Origin: Streptoverticillium olivoreticuli subsp. olivoreticuli
GTDB taxonomy: Bacteria > Actinomycetota > Actinomycetes > Streptomycetales > Streptomycetaceae
Assembly (NCBI RefSeq): GCF_003391135.1
Contig: NZ_CP031455.1
Span: 1,116,001 to 1,180,000 of the forward strand
DNA length: 64,000 nt
Direction: 5' to 3'
Shown here one piece after another: positions 34,721 through 43,747 of this stretch. The translations under genes were made by a program, and so were the position numbers. The notes under the pieces were generated by a model. It was not told where the DNA came from. It saw nothing but the letters and a program-made list of their open reading frames with translations, and did no database searches. Numbering within the stretch: position 1 is the first letter of the stretch; each line of letters begins with the position of its first letter.

Positions 34721-37081
34721 GTGGCCAGTGAGTTCAGCGCGCTGTTACGGCGGCTGCGGCACAACGCGGGAATGACCCAGGAGACCCTGGCGGAGCGCGC
34801 CGGGGTGGGCGTGCGCACCATCCGCGGGCTGGAGACCGGTGAGCGTGCCGACCCCAGGGTGACCACCGTGCGGCTGCTGGCCGACGCGCTCGGACTGGGA
34901 CCGGCCGAACGCGAGGAACTGCTGGCGGCCGCCGTCCACCGGACCGGGCAGAGGATCCAGCCCGACGACTCGCCCGACCGCGTCGAACCGGTCACCGCAC
35001 AGCCGGCTTCGGTGTTGCACGAGACCCTGGCCGACGTCGCCGAGCAACTCGCCCACGCGGTGGCTGCCCGCTGGCAACGCGAGGAGGAGCAGCGGCAGGT
35101 GCACGATCCGTACCCGCTGCCGGTGCGCTGGCGGCAGGCCCCCGAAGAGCTGACCGACCACTGGGCCAACATCCGGCGCCTGCCCGCCGGAGGCACGCAC
35201 GGCCCGCTGGACCTCGGCGGGCGGCTGGACGAGATCGTGGGCGTGTACCGGCGAATACCGTCCGGGCGGCTGGTGGTGCTGGGCCGGCCCGGTTCCGGGA
35301 AGACGATCCTCACCACGCGGTTCGTCCTGGACTACTTGAAGTCGAGGGCCCGCGCCGAGGCCGTACCGGTGATCTTCAGCATCGGCGCGTGGGACCCCAC
35401 CGCCATCACGTTCCGGGACTGGCTCACCGCACAGCTGACCCGCGACCATCCCGGTCTCGCCGCCCCGGCACCCGGCGGGCCGAGCCTGGCCGCCGCGCTG
35501 GTCGAGAGCGGCCGGGTGCTCCCCGTGCTGGACGGCTTCGACGAGATCGCCGACGGACTGAACCGTCCCGCGTTGGAGGCGCTCAACGCCACCGCCCTTC
35601 CCCTGCTGCTGACGAGCCGTCCGTCCGAGTACGCCGCCGCGGTGGCGGAGACCGACGTGCTCACGTCCGCCGCCGCGGTGGAGCTCGACGATCTCGCCCT
35701 GAGCGACCTGGCCGACTACCTGCCGCGCACCACGCGCAAGGCCCGCGGCGGGGACCCGGCGACGACCGCGTGGGACCCCGTGCTGAGCGAGCTGCACGAG
35801 CGGCCGAGCAGCCAGGGCGGCGCCAACCTCGCCGCGGTGCTGACCACCCCGCTGATGGTCACGCTCGCCCGCGCCGTCTACAGCGACACCCCCGACCGTG
35901 ACCCGGCCTCGCTGCTGGACACCCGGCGATTCGGCAGTCCCGAGGAGCTGGAGGTCCACCTCCTCGACAACTTCATCGCCACTGCCTACCGTCTTCGGCC
36001 GGAGCACGGCCCGGTCGGCGGGCCGCGCCGCGGCTTCGACCCGGAACGCGCCCAGTACTGGCTCGGCTACCTCGCCCACCACCTGGCCCGGCTCGACACC
36101 CCCAACCTGGAGTGGTGGCGGCTCGGTTCAGGACTGCGCCGCTCCACCCGCACGCTGGTGACCGCGCTGGTGATCAGTCTGACCATCGGGCTCGTCAACT
36201 GTGCCGTCGGCGCCCTCTTCGACCCCCTCAGCTTCCAACTCGCGGACGCGCTGCTGGTAGGGCCCCTAGCCGGACTCATCTTCGGGATCGCTCACTGGTT
36301 CATGGTCGCGGCCAAGGACTCGGCGGTGCCGCCGTCCAACGTGGGCATGAGGATATTCGGCAGGGCGGGGAGGACCCGGCGGGGAACCGCCACCCGATTC
36401 CTGATCGGGTCGCTGTGCGGGCTCGTCTTCGGCTTCGGCTACGGCCTTCTGCACGGAGTGCTCATCGGCGTCCTCAACCACCTCACCCTCCCGGCCGCCC
36501 TGCGCATCGGCTTCGACGACGGCGTGTTCTTCGGGCTCGTGCTGACGCTGGCAGCCGGCCCCTCCTTCGGACTCCTGGCCCTTCTCGAAAGCCCTCTCGA
36601 CATCCGGTCCGCCGTCAACCCGGTCAGCCTGCTGCGTACGAACTACCGAGCGGTCATCGCCCAATTCGCCGTCTGGGCACCCGCCTTCGGGCTTCTCGTC
36701 GGCATCTGGGCCGGGGCGATGATCCGGCCCATTTCGGCACTCCTGGGCAGCCAGTTCATCTGGAATCTCACGGCCGGGTTCAAGCTCGGCTTCATCAGCG
36801 GGCTCGGCGGCGTCCTCGGCTACGGACTCTGCCTGTCCGCCTGGGGCCAGTGGGTGGTCTTCGCCCGGATCTGGCTGCCGCTGACCGGCCGACTGCCCTG
36901 GGCCGTCGTCACCTTCCTCGAGGACGCCTACCAGCGGGGCGTGCTCCGCCAGGCCGGCGCGGTCTACCAGTTCCGCCACGCCCGCCTCCAGGACCACCTC
37001 GCCCGCACCTACCGGGCATCCTCGCCCCCACTCGACAGCGGCGATCCCCACCGCGCGACGGGCTGCACCCACCCTGGGTGA
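34721..37081 (+). CDS. XRE HTH-NACHT NTPase with C-terminal membrane domain
   Basis: The GTG start follows AGGGGGAGG. The 786-residue protein has an XRE HTH (about residues 4-60), a NACHT-type STAND NTPase (Walker A GRPGSGKT near 187, Walker B LPVLDGFDEIAD near 265, sensor LLLTSRPSEY) and about eight membrane helices (roughly residues 475-740). STAND NTPases act as signal-triggered switches in regulation and phage defence. Here the sensor or effector half is a membrane region in place of leucine-rich or TPR repeats. Codon 9 (34745-34747) is TTA, so expression may depend on bldA. Function is unknown; a membrane-linked regulator or defence protein is plausible. Confidence 0.8.
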   Translation: MASEFSALLRRLRHNAGMTQETLAERAGVGVRTIRGLETGERADPRVTTVRLLADALGLGPAEREELLAAAVHRTGQRIQPDDSPDRVEPVTAQPASVLHETLADVAEQLAHAVAARWQREEEQRQVHDPYPLPVRWRQAPEELTDHWANIRRLPAGGTHGPLDLGGRLDEIVGVYRRIPSGRLVVLGRPGSGKTILTTRFVLDYLKSRARAEAVPVIFSIGAWDPTAITFRDWLTAQLTRDHPGLAAPAPGGPSLAAALVESGRVLPVLDGFDEIADGLNRPALEALNATALPLLLTSRPSEYAAAVAETDVLTSAAAVELDDLALSDLADYLPRTTRKARGGDPATTAWDPVLSELHERPSSQGGANLAAVLTTPLMVTLARAVYSDTPDRDPASLLDTRRFGSPEELEVHLLDNFIATAYRLRPEHGPVGGPRRGFDPERAQYWLGYLAHHLARLDTPNLEWWRLGSGLRRSTRTLVTALVISLTIGLVNCAVGALFDPLSFQLADALLVGPLAGLIFGIAHWFMVAAKDSAVPPSNVGMRIFGRAGRTRRGTATRFLIGSLCGLVFGFGYGLLHGVLIGVLNHLTLPAALRIGFDDGVFFGLVLTLAAGPSFGLLALLESPLDIRSAVNPVSLLRTNYRAVIAQFAVWAPAFGLLVGIWAGAMIRPISALLGSQFIWNLTAGFKLGFISGLGGVLGYGLCLSAWGQWVVFARIWLPLTGRLPWAVVTFLEDAYQRGVLRQAGAVYQFRHARLQDHLARTYRASSPPLDSGDPHRATGCTHPG

Positions 37082-37114
37082 ACTCCCGGGCCCGATGCCG
37101 GGGAGAATCGGGAC

Positions 37115-37687
37115 ATGACAATGACCAGGACGACGGGGGTCCGGCTCGGAATGCTGCCTTTGGCGGTGCTGGCCATGTTCGCGGCGGGGTGCGGGACGCA
37201 CCGCCCAGGGGATGACGCCGGTACGGCCAAGTCCGTGGCGACGCCGGGCACGCCGACGGACTCCCCATGCCCCGGCGAGAGCCCCACACCGGCGCCACCG
37301 ACGACCGCGGGCACCCCGGATCCGGCCGTGCCGCCCACCGACCACTACGCCGAGAACCACGGCTTCATGGTCCCCTTCCCCCTGCACGGCCGGCAGCGCT
37401 GCGACGGACTCGCGGCTGTCGGACGCGTCAAGAGCGCGCTCGAACCGCTGCGCAAGCGCGGTGATTTCGCCCCGGAGAGCGTCCGCAGCACACTCACCGC
37501 CCTCGGCTACCCTGCCGGGAAGGTGCAGTCGTACCAGAACGGCCCCACCGGGGTCGGCTTCCTCATCGACGTCGACGCCTCTCCGCTGTGCCTGGAGGGC
37601 ACGATGAACCGGGACTCCACACAGGCCGACGCCTTCGGCGGCTACCCCGACCACTCCGGCTGCGACCGCCCCACCGGCGGCCACTGA
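37115..37687 (+). CDS. Lipoprotein of unknown function
   Basis: The 190-residue product has a lipoprotein signal peptide with lipobox LAMFAAGC (lipidated cysteine near residue 26), a Pro/Thr-rich linker (about 40-75) and a globular C-terminal domain of about 110 residues with several cysteines. It starts 33 bases after the NACHT gene and may be co-transcribed. The domain is common in Streptomyces lipoproteins, but I cannot assign a role. Confidence 0.75.
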   Translation: MTMTRTTGVRLGMLPLAVLAMFAAGCGTHRPGDDAGTAKSVATPGTPTDSPCPGESPTPAPPTTAGTPDPAVPPTDHYAENHGFMVPFPLHGRQRCDGLAAVGRVKSALEPLRKRGDFAPESVRSTLTALGYPAGKVQSYQNGPTGVGFLIDVDASPLCLEGTMNRDSTQADAFGGYPDHSGCDRPTGGH

Positions 37688-37747
37688 CCACGGCCGCCCA
37701 AGCCACCGGCCACGGCCCGGGCCCGGTTCACCGACCGGTGCGTACTG

Positions 37748-38980
37748 TCACGCGGCGCCGAACACCACAGCCGAGTTCTGGCCACCGAACCCGAAGTTCT
37801 GCTTGATGGCGACATTGATCGGTGCGAACCGGCCCACAAGCGGGGTGTAGTCCAAGTCGCAGTCGGGGTCGGGGTTCTCCAGGTTCGCGGTGGGTGGCAC
37901 ATACTTGTTGCGGATGGCGAGCAGCACGCCGACGCTCTCCAGGATCCCGCACGCGCCGCAGGCGTGACCGATGACCGATTTGGGTGCCGTGATCGCCACG
38001 TGTCGCGCGTGGGAGCCGAACGCGAGCTTGATGGCCGTGGTTTCGGCCCGGTCGTTGAGCGGTGTCGATGTTCCGTGCGCGCTGACCAGGTCCACGGCAG
38101 CGGTGTCGAGACCGGCGTCGGCGCAGGCCAGCTCGATCGTTCTGGCCGCTGTCGCGCCGTCCGCCCGGGGAGCCACCGGGTGGTGGGCGTCGCAGGTGGA
38201 CGCGGCGCCGAGCACCTCGCCGTGCACGGTCGCGCCCCGGCGCAGCGCGGACCGCTCGGACTCCAGCACGAGCACGGCGGCTCCTTCGGCCGGCACCATG
38301 CCGTCGCGGTCACGGTCGAAGGGCCGGGAGGCGCCGGCCGCCTCCGCGGCGGGTCGCTGGGAGAGCGCGTCCAGCAAGCAGAACGATGCCAGGCACGGCA
38401 GGTCCAGCCAGCTCTCCACGCCGCCGACGAGGACCACGTCGGCGGTGCCGTCACGCACCGCGCGCATTCCGGCTCCGATGGCGTCCGTCGAGGAGGCGCA
38501 GGCGGTCGAGATGGTGAGCACCGGGCCCGTGATGTCCAGTTCCTGGGCGACGAGCCCGGCGGCCTGGTTGGGCAGCAGACGGAGCAGGCCGAGCCGGTTC
38601 ATCCGCGACCACCCCTTCTGGCGCAGGACGGTCACGAGTTGCGCGGCTTCGTCGAGCCCACCGCCGCCGGTGCCGACGTACAGCGCCCCCGGCGCCGTGC
38701 GCAGCCCCGCGTCCGCCCGTGCCTTCATCGCCGCGGCGAACAACATCTGCTGAAAGCGCGAGGTGCGGCGGATCTGCTGGGCGGACATGTGCTCTCGGGG
38801 GTCGAACCCCTTGACCACGCCACCGACCTGGCACGGCAGCGGTTCCTCGAGTTCCAGCGCCGAGATCGCGGGCCGTCCCGCGGACAGGGCGTCCCATAAC
38901 TCGTCCGGTGTGGCGCCCGCGCACGACTCGACACCGATACCGGTCACCAGCACGCGGTTGCGCGCCGCCTGGGACATCAC
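37748..38980 (-). CDS. Beta-ketoacyl-ACP synthase (FabF/KAS II type)
   Basis: The 410-residue protein has the full KAS triad: Cys161 in STACASS, histidine in SAHGTSTPLND and histidine in VIGHACGACG, then NFGFGGQNSA at the end. It is a stand-alone ketosynthase with an active cysteine, not a chain-length factor. Its start (GTG at 38980 or ATG at 38977) overlaps the ACP stop, so it works with that ACP. No chain-length factor, ketoreductase or acyltransferase is beside it, so the chain it builds is not obvious. It may do one condensation on an acyl-ACP for the acyltransferases encoded divergently. Confidence 0.9.
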   Translation of the reverse strand: MMSQAARNRVLVTGIGVESCAGATPDELWDALSAGRPAISALELEEPLPCQVGGVVKGFDPREHMSAQQIRRTSRFQQMLFAAAMKARADAGLRTAPGALYVGTGGGGLDEAAQLVTVLRQKGWSRMNRLGLLRLLPNQAAGLVAQELDITGPVLTISTACASSTDAIGAGMRAVRDGTADVVLVGGVESWLDLPCLASFCLLDALSQRPAAEAAGASRPFDRDRDGMVPAEGAAVLVLESERSALRRGATVHGEVLGAASTCDAHHPVAPRADGATAARTIELACADAGLDTAAVDLVSAHGTSTPLNDRAETTAIKLAFGSHARHVAITAPKSVIGHACGACGILESVGVLLAIRNKYVPPTANLENPDPDCDLDYTPLVGRFAPINVAIKQNFGFGGQNSAVVFGAA

Positions 38981-39246
38981 AGCGCCCCGGACATAGCGTC
39001 GACCACGTCTCCGACCGTGCGGAGGTCGGTGATCCTGATACTGGTGTCCGCCAGCTCGACCCCGAATTCCTGCTCCAGCGCGGCGATCAGCTCGAGCGCC
39101 TCCATGGAATCGAGTCCCAGCACCGGCTGGTCGGGATCGGCGGCGTAGAACAGAGCCGAGTCGCGGGTGATTTCCGTCCTGGATTCACCCAGGTCCGGCC
39201 GGACATCGACAATGGCCCGGGTGACCACGTTCATTACCTCGGTCAT
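38977..39246 (-). CDS. Acyl carrier protein
   Basis: ATG read from 39246 follows GGAAGGAA. The 89-residue acidic protein has the phosphopantetheine site GLDSME (Ser47). The loop YAADPDQP before it is unusual for a fatty-acid ACP and points to a dedicated carrier. It is translationally coupled to the ketosynthase and follows the methyltransferase gene by 23 bases, making a three-gene operon. Confidence 0.88.
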   Translation of the reverse strand: MTEVMNVVTRAIVDVRPDLGESRTEITRDSALFYAADPDQPVLGLDSMEALELIAALEQEFGVELADTSIRITDLRTVGDVVDAMSGAL

Positions 39247-39269
39247 GATGAATTCCTTCCGTGCTGTTT

Positions 39270-40109
39270 TCAAGGCCGGATCGCGGAGAAGTACACGCAG
39301 CGCCGTGTGATCGTGAACGGGGCGCGCTCGTATTGCTTTTCCATCGTCTCGGTGAGCAGTTCCGCGGCGACATGCCGGTCGATTCCGGGTAACGCGGCGG
39401 TGGCGAACATCGGGGTCGAGCACAATGCGGCGAGAAAGCGCCGGCCGAGGGTGAACGCCCGCTCGGTGGTGACCACGCCGGTGAAACCGCCCGCGTCGAG
39501 AGCGGCCTGATAGTCCCCGGCACTCCTGCGCAGCCCCGCGGGCCGTCCGGCGGCCGACCGGGCCGGCGGGAGCCCGCGTTCGCGGGCGACGCGGCGGGCC
39601 GTGCCGACCAACTCGGCGTACACCGGTACGTCGGCCGCGCTCTCCGCGCCCGAGTAGAAGGCCGAGTTGAACACCAGGCGTCCGCCACCGGCGAGAACCT
39701 GCCCGATCGCGTCGAGCGCCTCGGCGAGGTCCGGGACGAGATGGATGCAGTTGGCCAGCACGACGGTGTCGAAGGAGTCCCGTGGGAACAAGCGGGCGAC
39801 GGAGGCCGCGTCGCCCACGACGAAACGGGCCCGGTCGCCCAGACGGGCCTGTGCCGCGTCGAGCAGGGCCGGGTCGGGGTCGGCGCCGACCAGGGACATG
39901 GCCGGGTCGCGCAGCAGCAGTTGCTCGCTGACGGCTCCGTCTCCGCACCCCAGGTCGAGGACGGACGGCCCGGAGCCGACCGGGACCAGATCGAGCAGCG
40001 CGCGGTTCAGCTCGGCGTATTCCGGGTCGCGACGCAGTTCGGCGTAGTCCATGGATGGTTTTTCACCGCCCACGACTTGAGTGGATTCAGTGTCTGCTCG
40101 TGCGTTCAT
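39270..40109 (-). CDS. SAM-dependent methyltransferase of the KS-ACP operon
   Basis: The 279-residue protein has SAM motif I in VLDLGCGDGAVSEQ (about residue 51), GADPDPALL after strand 2 and VLAGGGRLVFNSAF as the motif III region. It heads the methyltransferase-ACP-ketosynthase operon, which suggests it methylates the acyl chain, the carrier-bound intermediate or a final carboxylate. It is divergent from the condensation-type genes across a 266-base region that should hold both promoters. Confidence 0.83.
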   Translation of the reverse strand: MNARADTESTQVVGGEKPSMDYAELRRDPEYAELNRALLDLVPVGSGPSVLDLGCGDGAVSEQLLLRDPAMSLVGADPDPALLDAAQARLGDRARFVVGDAASVARLFPRDSFDTVVLANCIHLVPDLAEALDAIGQVLAGGGRLVFNSAFYSGAESAADVPVYAELVGTARRVARERGLPPARSAAGRPAGLRRSAGDYQAALDAGGFTGVVTTERAFTLGRRFLAALCSTPMFATAALPGIDRHVAAELLTETMEKQYERAPFTITRRCVYFSAIRP

Positions 40110-40326
40110 GAATTGACCTTCCGTCAGTGCGGTCGACGAATCGACGCGGTACGGAATGAATGACGGGGGCCGACGCTACCAGCGCAATCGAAGAGCAACA
40201 AGAGGTTGGTTTCCCATGCCCTCATCCCGATCCGTGCGACCAGCAAACACATCTCTGTTTCATCTCGGCTTCATCGCAGCCGGATAGTTTCGGCGGGCTG
40301 CACCGAGGCATCAAAAGGAGAGCATC

Positions 40327-40371
40327 GTGACAGTGATTCGAGGCCGGCGTCACATTTTGTCGGGTCGGTAA
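40327..40371 (+). CDS. Possible 14-residue leader peptide upstream of condensation-type gene
   Basis: A GTG at 40327 is preceded by a very good ribosome site (AAAGGAGAG) and opens a 14-codon frame ending TAA at 40369-40371, encoding VTVIRGRRHILSGR. The next gene has only a weak TTG start five bases later and no ribosome site of its own. The short frame may couple translation to that gene, or a frameshift may join them. Evidence is limited to spacing. Confidence 0.35.
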   Translation: MTVIRGRRHILSGR

Positions 40372-40375
40372 GACA

Positions 40376-41737
40376 TTGGAGTTCACAGAATTGGGCGACA
40401 GTACGGTTCCCGCCGGCCGTCTGGTGTTCTGGACACCGACCGCCTCGGCCCCGGCCTGGGCGGACGATCCACGAGCACCCGCGCTCGTCCACGAGCACCA
40501 CGTGCGTGCCGCGGCCGCAAGGGGACCGCGGCATGTGGATCCGGCGTGGGTCGGAGTGTCGTTCGGCGTGGGCCGAGTCGGCCGGCACCAGGTCGGTTCC
40601 GCGATATCGGCCTGGCTGCGCGGACATGAGCACCTGCGCAGCAAGCTGGTGCCGACCCGCGAGCGCTGTGTGCGCCGCACGCTCCCCGCGAGCATGGTCA
40701 CGTTGCGACAGGAGTACATCGGTGTCTTCGCCGACGGCGCCTCGGTCCGTCGGCAGATCGAGGCGTTCTTCGACCGCGGCACCGGCGCACTGGGCTGGCC
40801 GCAGGTGGTCTTCGCGACGGTCGAGGGCGCGGACGGGGTGACGGTGTTCGCGGGGGCGGATCACGGTGTCGTGGACGGCTACACGCTCGCCATGATCCCG
40901 GGGCAGATCCGCGGCGCCCTGGCAGGCCGTGCGGCGGGCATGCCCGGGCTGACCTTCCTGGACTTCGGTGCCGAGGAACGGAGCCTGGTCGATCGGCTGT
41001 CGACGGGATCCGAGCACGCGGACCACTGGCGGAGCCTGCTCTGCAACGCCCGCGGCAGGACACCCTCTTTCCCGCTGCCGCTCGGCCCGTCCGAGGCACC
41101 GCTCACGCAGTGCAGCGCCTACCGTTGGCTTCTCGACGGGCCGGCGGCCGACAGGTTCGCCGCCGCGTCACGCGACGGCGGAGGCACAACCGCCGCAGGG
41201 CTGCTCGCCTGCCTCGCGCTCGCCGCGGCGAAGGTCGCGGGTGAGCGGCACTTGTCCGTGGTGAGTCTGGCCAACACCCGGCCCGACCGGTGGCGAGCGG
41301 CGCCGGGCTGGTTCGTCGGTCTGCACCCGGTTCGGATCCCGACGACCCCCGGGGCGGCCTTCACCGACACCGTCGCCCTCGCCGCCGCCGAACTGCGCCG
41401 CCGCAGACCGGGGCCGGGCAGTTCGCTGCCGCACATCAGCCGGATGCTGCGCAGGGAGATCCACCCCCGGTTCGTCGTGTCCTATCTCGATGTACGCCGA
41501 GTGGTGGGCAGCGCCCCGCCACAGCCGGAAGACACGATGCTGCGCAGCCGAATCCACGGTCCGGCCGAGGTGTACGTGTGGCTGACCAGGAGTGAGCGCG
41601 GCGTGCACTTGTCAACGCGCTTCCCTGACACGGCCGTTGCGCGCGCGAACGTCGAACGCTTCGTTCTGGCCGCCGCGCACGCCGCCGCCCGTGTCGCGGA
41701 CGACGACCGGACCGAAGCCGTGCCCACGCCCGCCTAG
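40376..41737 (+). CDS. Condensation-domain-superfamily acyltransferase (first of pair)
   Basis: The start is uncertain: the frame opens with TTG at 40376 and lacks a ribosome site, so initiation may depend on the short frame upstream. The ~453-residue product has the condensation/PapA-type active motif DHGVVDG (HxxxD, near residue 162) and a two-lobed length typical of stand-alone C domains, WES or PapA acyltransferases. Such enzymes join an acyl thioester to an amine or alcohol. It precedes a second copy by 31 bases and is divergent from KS, ACP and methyltransferase genes that could supply the acyl donor. Confidence 0.72.
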   Translation: MEFTELGDSTVPAGRLVFWTPTASAPAWADDPRAPALVHEHHVRAAAARGPRHVDPAWVGVSFGVGRVGRHQVGSAISAWLRGHEHLRSKLVPTRERCVRRTLPASMVTLRQEYIGVFADGASVRRQIEAFFDRGTGALGWPQVVFATVEGADGVTVFAGADHGVVDGYTLAMIPGQIRGALAGRAAGMPGLTFLDFGAEERSLVDRLSTGSEHADHWRSLLCNARGRTPSFPLPLGPSEAPLTQCSAYRWLLDGPAADRFAAASRDGGGTTAAGLLACLALAAAKVAGERHLSVVSLANTRPDRWRAAPGWFVGLHPVRIPTTPGAAFTDTVALAAAELRRRRPGPGSSLPHISRMLRREIHPRFVVSYLDVRRVVGSAPPQPEDTMLRSRIHGPAEVYVWLTRSERGVHLSTRFPDTAVARANVERFVLAAAHAAARVADDDRTEAVPTPA

Positions 41738-41768
41738 CCCGCCGCCCGATGCAGGAGGAGACCCCACC

Positions 41769-43139
41769 GTGCGTATGACCCAGATCCTCGACTGGCGACC
41801 CGAGCCGGGTGAAGTGGTCGAGTTCGAGCTGACCACCGACCGGGCACCCGTACCGCACACCGTGCCCGCGTCGCACTTCCAGCAGGCGCACCTGCGGTCG
41901 ACGGCCGCCAACCGCGCCGCCGGACGACGGCAGTCGCCGTGGGTGGCCATGGCGTTCGACCTGGAGGGACGGGCCGATCTCGACGCGCTCGCCGACGCGT
42001 GGCGAGGACTTGTGCGGCGGCACGAGGCTTTCCACACCTGGTACGAGCCCGAGAACCTGGCCGGGTTCCGTCTGCCACCTGATTCCCTCACGGTGCGCCC
42101 GGCGCGCGTCGGCGACTTCACGGACGCGGACGACCTGCGCACCTACCTGCACCGGCGGATCGATGAACAGACCACGACGGGCCGGCCGGGTGTGCTGGCC
42201 GGAGTGATCCGACGGGACACGGCGTCCACCGTGTACTTCGCGGTCGATCACGCCTATACCGACGGGCACTCCCTGGCCCTGCTGTTCGACGAGATCCGCG
42301 CCCGGTACCACGCGGCCTGCTGCGGCGCCCCGCTCGACCTGGCACCGGCACCCGGCTACCTGGACCACAACCGCCACGAGCGGGAACGCTCCGCGTCGCT
42401 GACGGCAGCCTCGCCTGAGCTCGCCGCGTGGTCGGAGTTCCTGGCAGTGGAGGACGGCGGCTTCCCCGGCTTCCCCGTCCATCTGGGCAACGACGCCGAC
42501 GAACTGCTCGCCGCCACGCGAATCCACTACCCGGTGCTCACAGGCGCCGAGGCGCGCGCGTTCCGCGCCTATTGCGCCCGGCACGGCGGCGGGTTCGGCG
42601 CGGGCGCCTTCGCCGCGCTGGCCCTCGCGCAGTGGGAGTTCACCGGAAACGACGTCTACCGAGTGCTCACCGCCGTGTCGACCAGGGCCTACCCACGGCT
42701 GCTCCCGGTGCACGGCTGGTTGGTCAACCTCGTGCCGTTGCTGTTCCGGCTGCCCGCCTCACCGACGCTCGCCGACGCGATCGCCTCCGCACAGCAAGGC
42801 TTCCAGCGAGCCCGCGCGGGATACGACGTGCCGCTGCACCGAGCGCTCGAACTGCTCCTCGAGGACGGCGACGCCCCGACCATTCCCCCGATGGCGTCCT
42901 ACGTGGACGGACGGGCCGCGCCGGGCTCCCGTGACTACCTGCGCGCGGACGCGACGGTCCTGACCGGCCCCGACAACGCCAGTGGCGTATCACTGTGGCT
43001 CAACTGGTTCCCCGACCGGGCCGACCTTGTGGTCAGCATGCCGGACACCCCGGAGGCCACAGCGGGTGTGCCGAAGTACCTCGACCGGGTCAGGGAGATC
43101 ATGCTCGGCGCAGCGGCCGGTCCCCACCCGGCACCCTGA
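41769..43139 (+). CDS. Condensation-domain-superfamily acyltransferase (second of pair)
   Basis: GTG at 41769 follows GGAGGAG with nine bases of spacing. The 456-residue product has HAYTDGHS (HxxxD, near residue 160) with the early FHTWYE block and the later latch segment VHGWLVNLVPLLFRL, typical of free-standing NRPS C domains. It is distinct in sequence from the gene upstream. Working pair: both could draw on the ACP at 38977-39246 and transfer acyl groups to a peptide or amine. It lies 129 bases before a lasso peptide precursor on the same strand, so acylation of a peptide is a hypothesis. Confidence 0.8.
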   Translation: MRMTQILDWRPEPGEVVEFELTTDRAPVPHTVPASHFQQAHLRSTAANRAAGRRQSPWVAMAFDLEGRADLDALADAWRGLVRRHEAFHTWYEPENLAGFRLPPDSLTVRPARVGDFTDADDLRTYLHRRIDEQTTTGRPGVLAGVIRRDTASTVYFAVDHAYTDGHSLALLFDEIRARYHAACCGAPLDLAPAPGYLDHNRHERERSASLTAASPELAAWSEFLAVEDGGFPGFPVHLGNDADELLAATRIHYPVLTGAEARAFRAYCARHGGGFGAGAFAALALAQWEFTGNDVYRVLTAVSTRAYPRLLPVHGWLVNLVPLLFRLPASPTLADAIASAQQGFQRARAGYDVPLHRALELLLEDGDAPTIPPMASYVDGRAAPGSRDYLRADATVLTGPDNASGVSLWLNWFPDRADLVVSMPDTPEATAGVPKYLDRVREIMLGAAAGPHPAP

Positions 43140-43268
43140 GGAGAACCAGGGGGCCGGCCGGTCCCATTGAGGTTTGTCGAGGCCTCATTGCCCCTTGTCG
43201 CCCTCACTGCCACGCTTGGCCGAGGCGCGCGGGCGCAACCCGCGCGGGAGGCGGAAAGGAGAGCCGTG

Positions 43269-43406
43269 ATGGATGCCGACAAACCCGTGGGCGAGGCCCC
43301 CGAGGTCTACCTCCCTCCGGCCCTGACGGACATGGGCGACTTCGCGGACGTGACGCTGGGCCACGGATACGTCGAGGAGGACTCGCGGGACAACCAGGCC
43401 TGGTGA
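43269..43406 (+). CDS. Lasso peptide precursor
   Basis: ATG at 43269 follows AAAGGAGAG. The 45-residue product has the canonical lasso leader: YLPPAL (Y14, P17, L19, matching YxxPxL), then G23, F25 and Thr29 at the -2 position. The predicted core is GHGYVEEDSRDNQAW, with Gly1 and Asp8 able to form an eight-residue macrolactam (Glu7 would give seven). Stop and next start overlap (GTGA). The adjacent cyclase gene is internally deleted, so maturation from this locus alone seems impossible. Confidence 0.88.
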   Translation: MDADKPVGEAPEVYLPPALTDMGDFADVTLGHGYVEEDSRDNQAW

Positions 43407-43747
43407 CGGCGGACACGGCCCACTTCCCGGACGACGGCACGTGGTTCGCCGTTCTGCCCGATACGGATGCGGGTGGGGCCGCGGCACGTCTGCTGCGCGA
43501 CAGCGGAGCCCTGGAGGAGATCCCTCACGCCTCCGGGCGCCCCTGGCTCCTGGGCCGGTGGGCACCCGGCGGGATGACCGTCGTGCACGCGGGTGCGGTA
43601 CGGGTCGCGGCCGCCGGACCGGGCGCGGCCGCGCTGCGCGCCGCCCGGGTCGCGCCGCACCGCGATACCGGCACGATCTGGCCCCTCGACCCGACGCTGG
43701 CCGCCGAGCGGTGGCTGCGCACCACGATCGCCGGAGGATCCCGATGA
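43403..43747 (+). pseudogene. Lasso cyclase gene with in-frame internal deletion
   Basis: The frame is intact (114 residues) and overlaps both neighbours, yet intact lasso cyclases have about 600 residues. Residues 14-78 (WFAVLPD, IPHASGRPWLLGRW) match the N-terminal amidotransferase-like part of actinobacterial lasso cyclases. The last ~25 residues (TIWPLDPTLAAERWLR) resemble their C-terminal end. The asparagine-synthetase-like ATP-binding core is missing, with the junction near residues 80-90 (about 43650-43670). I infer an internal deletion of roughly 1.5 kb that kept the frame. It could still bind partners but cannot cyclise. Confidence 0.75.

Noticed and set aside
34721..37081. Confident call of an antiphage defence gene
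   Set aside because: NACHT proteins also regulate metabolism and development; no other defence genes are adjacent and the membrane C-terminus is unlike known defence NACHTs.
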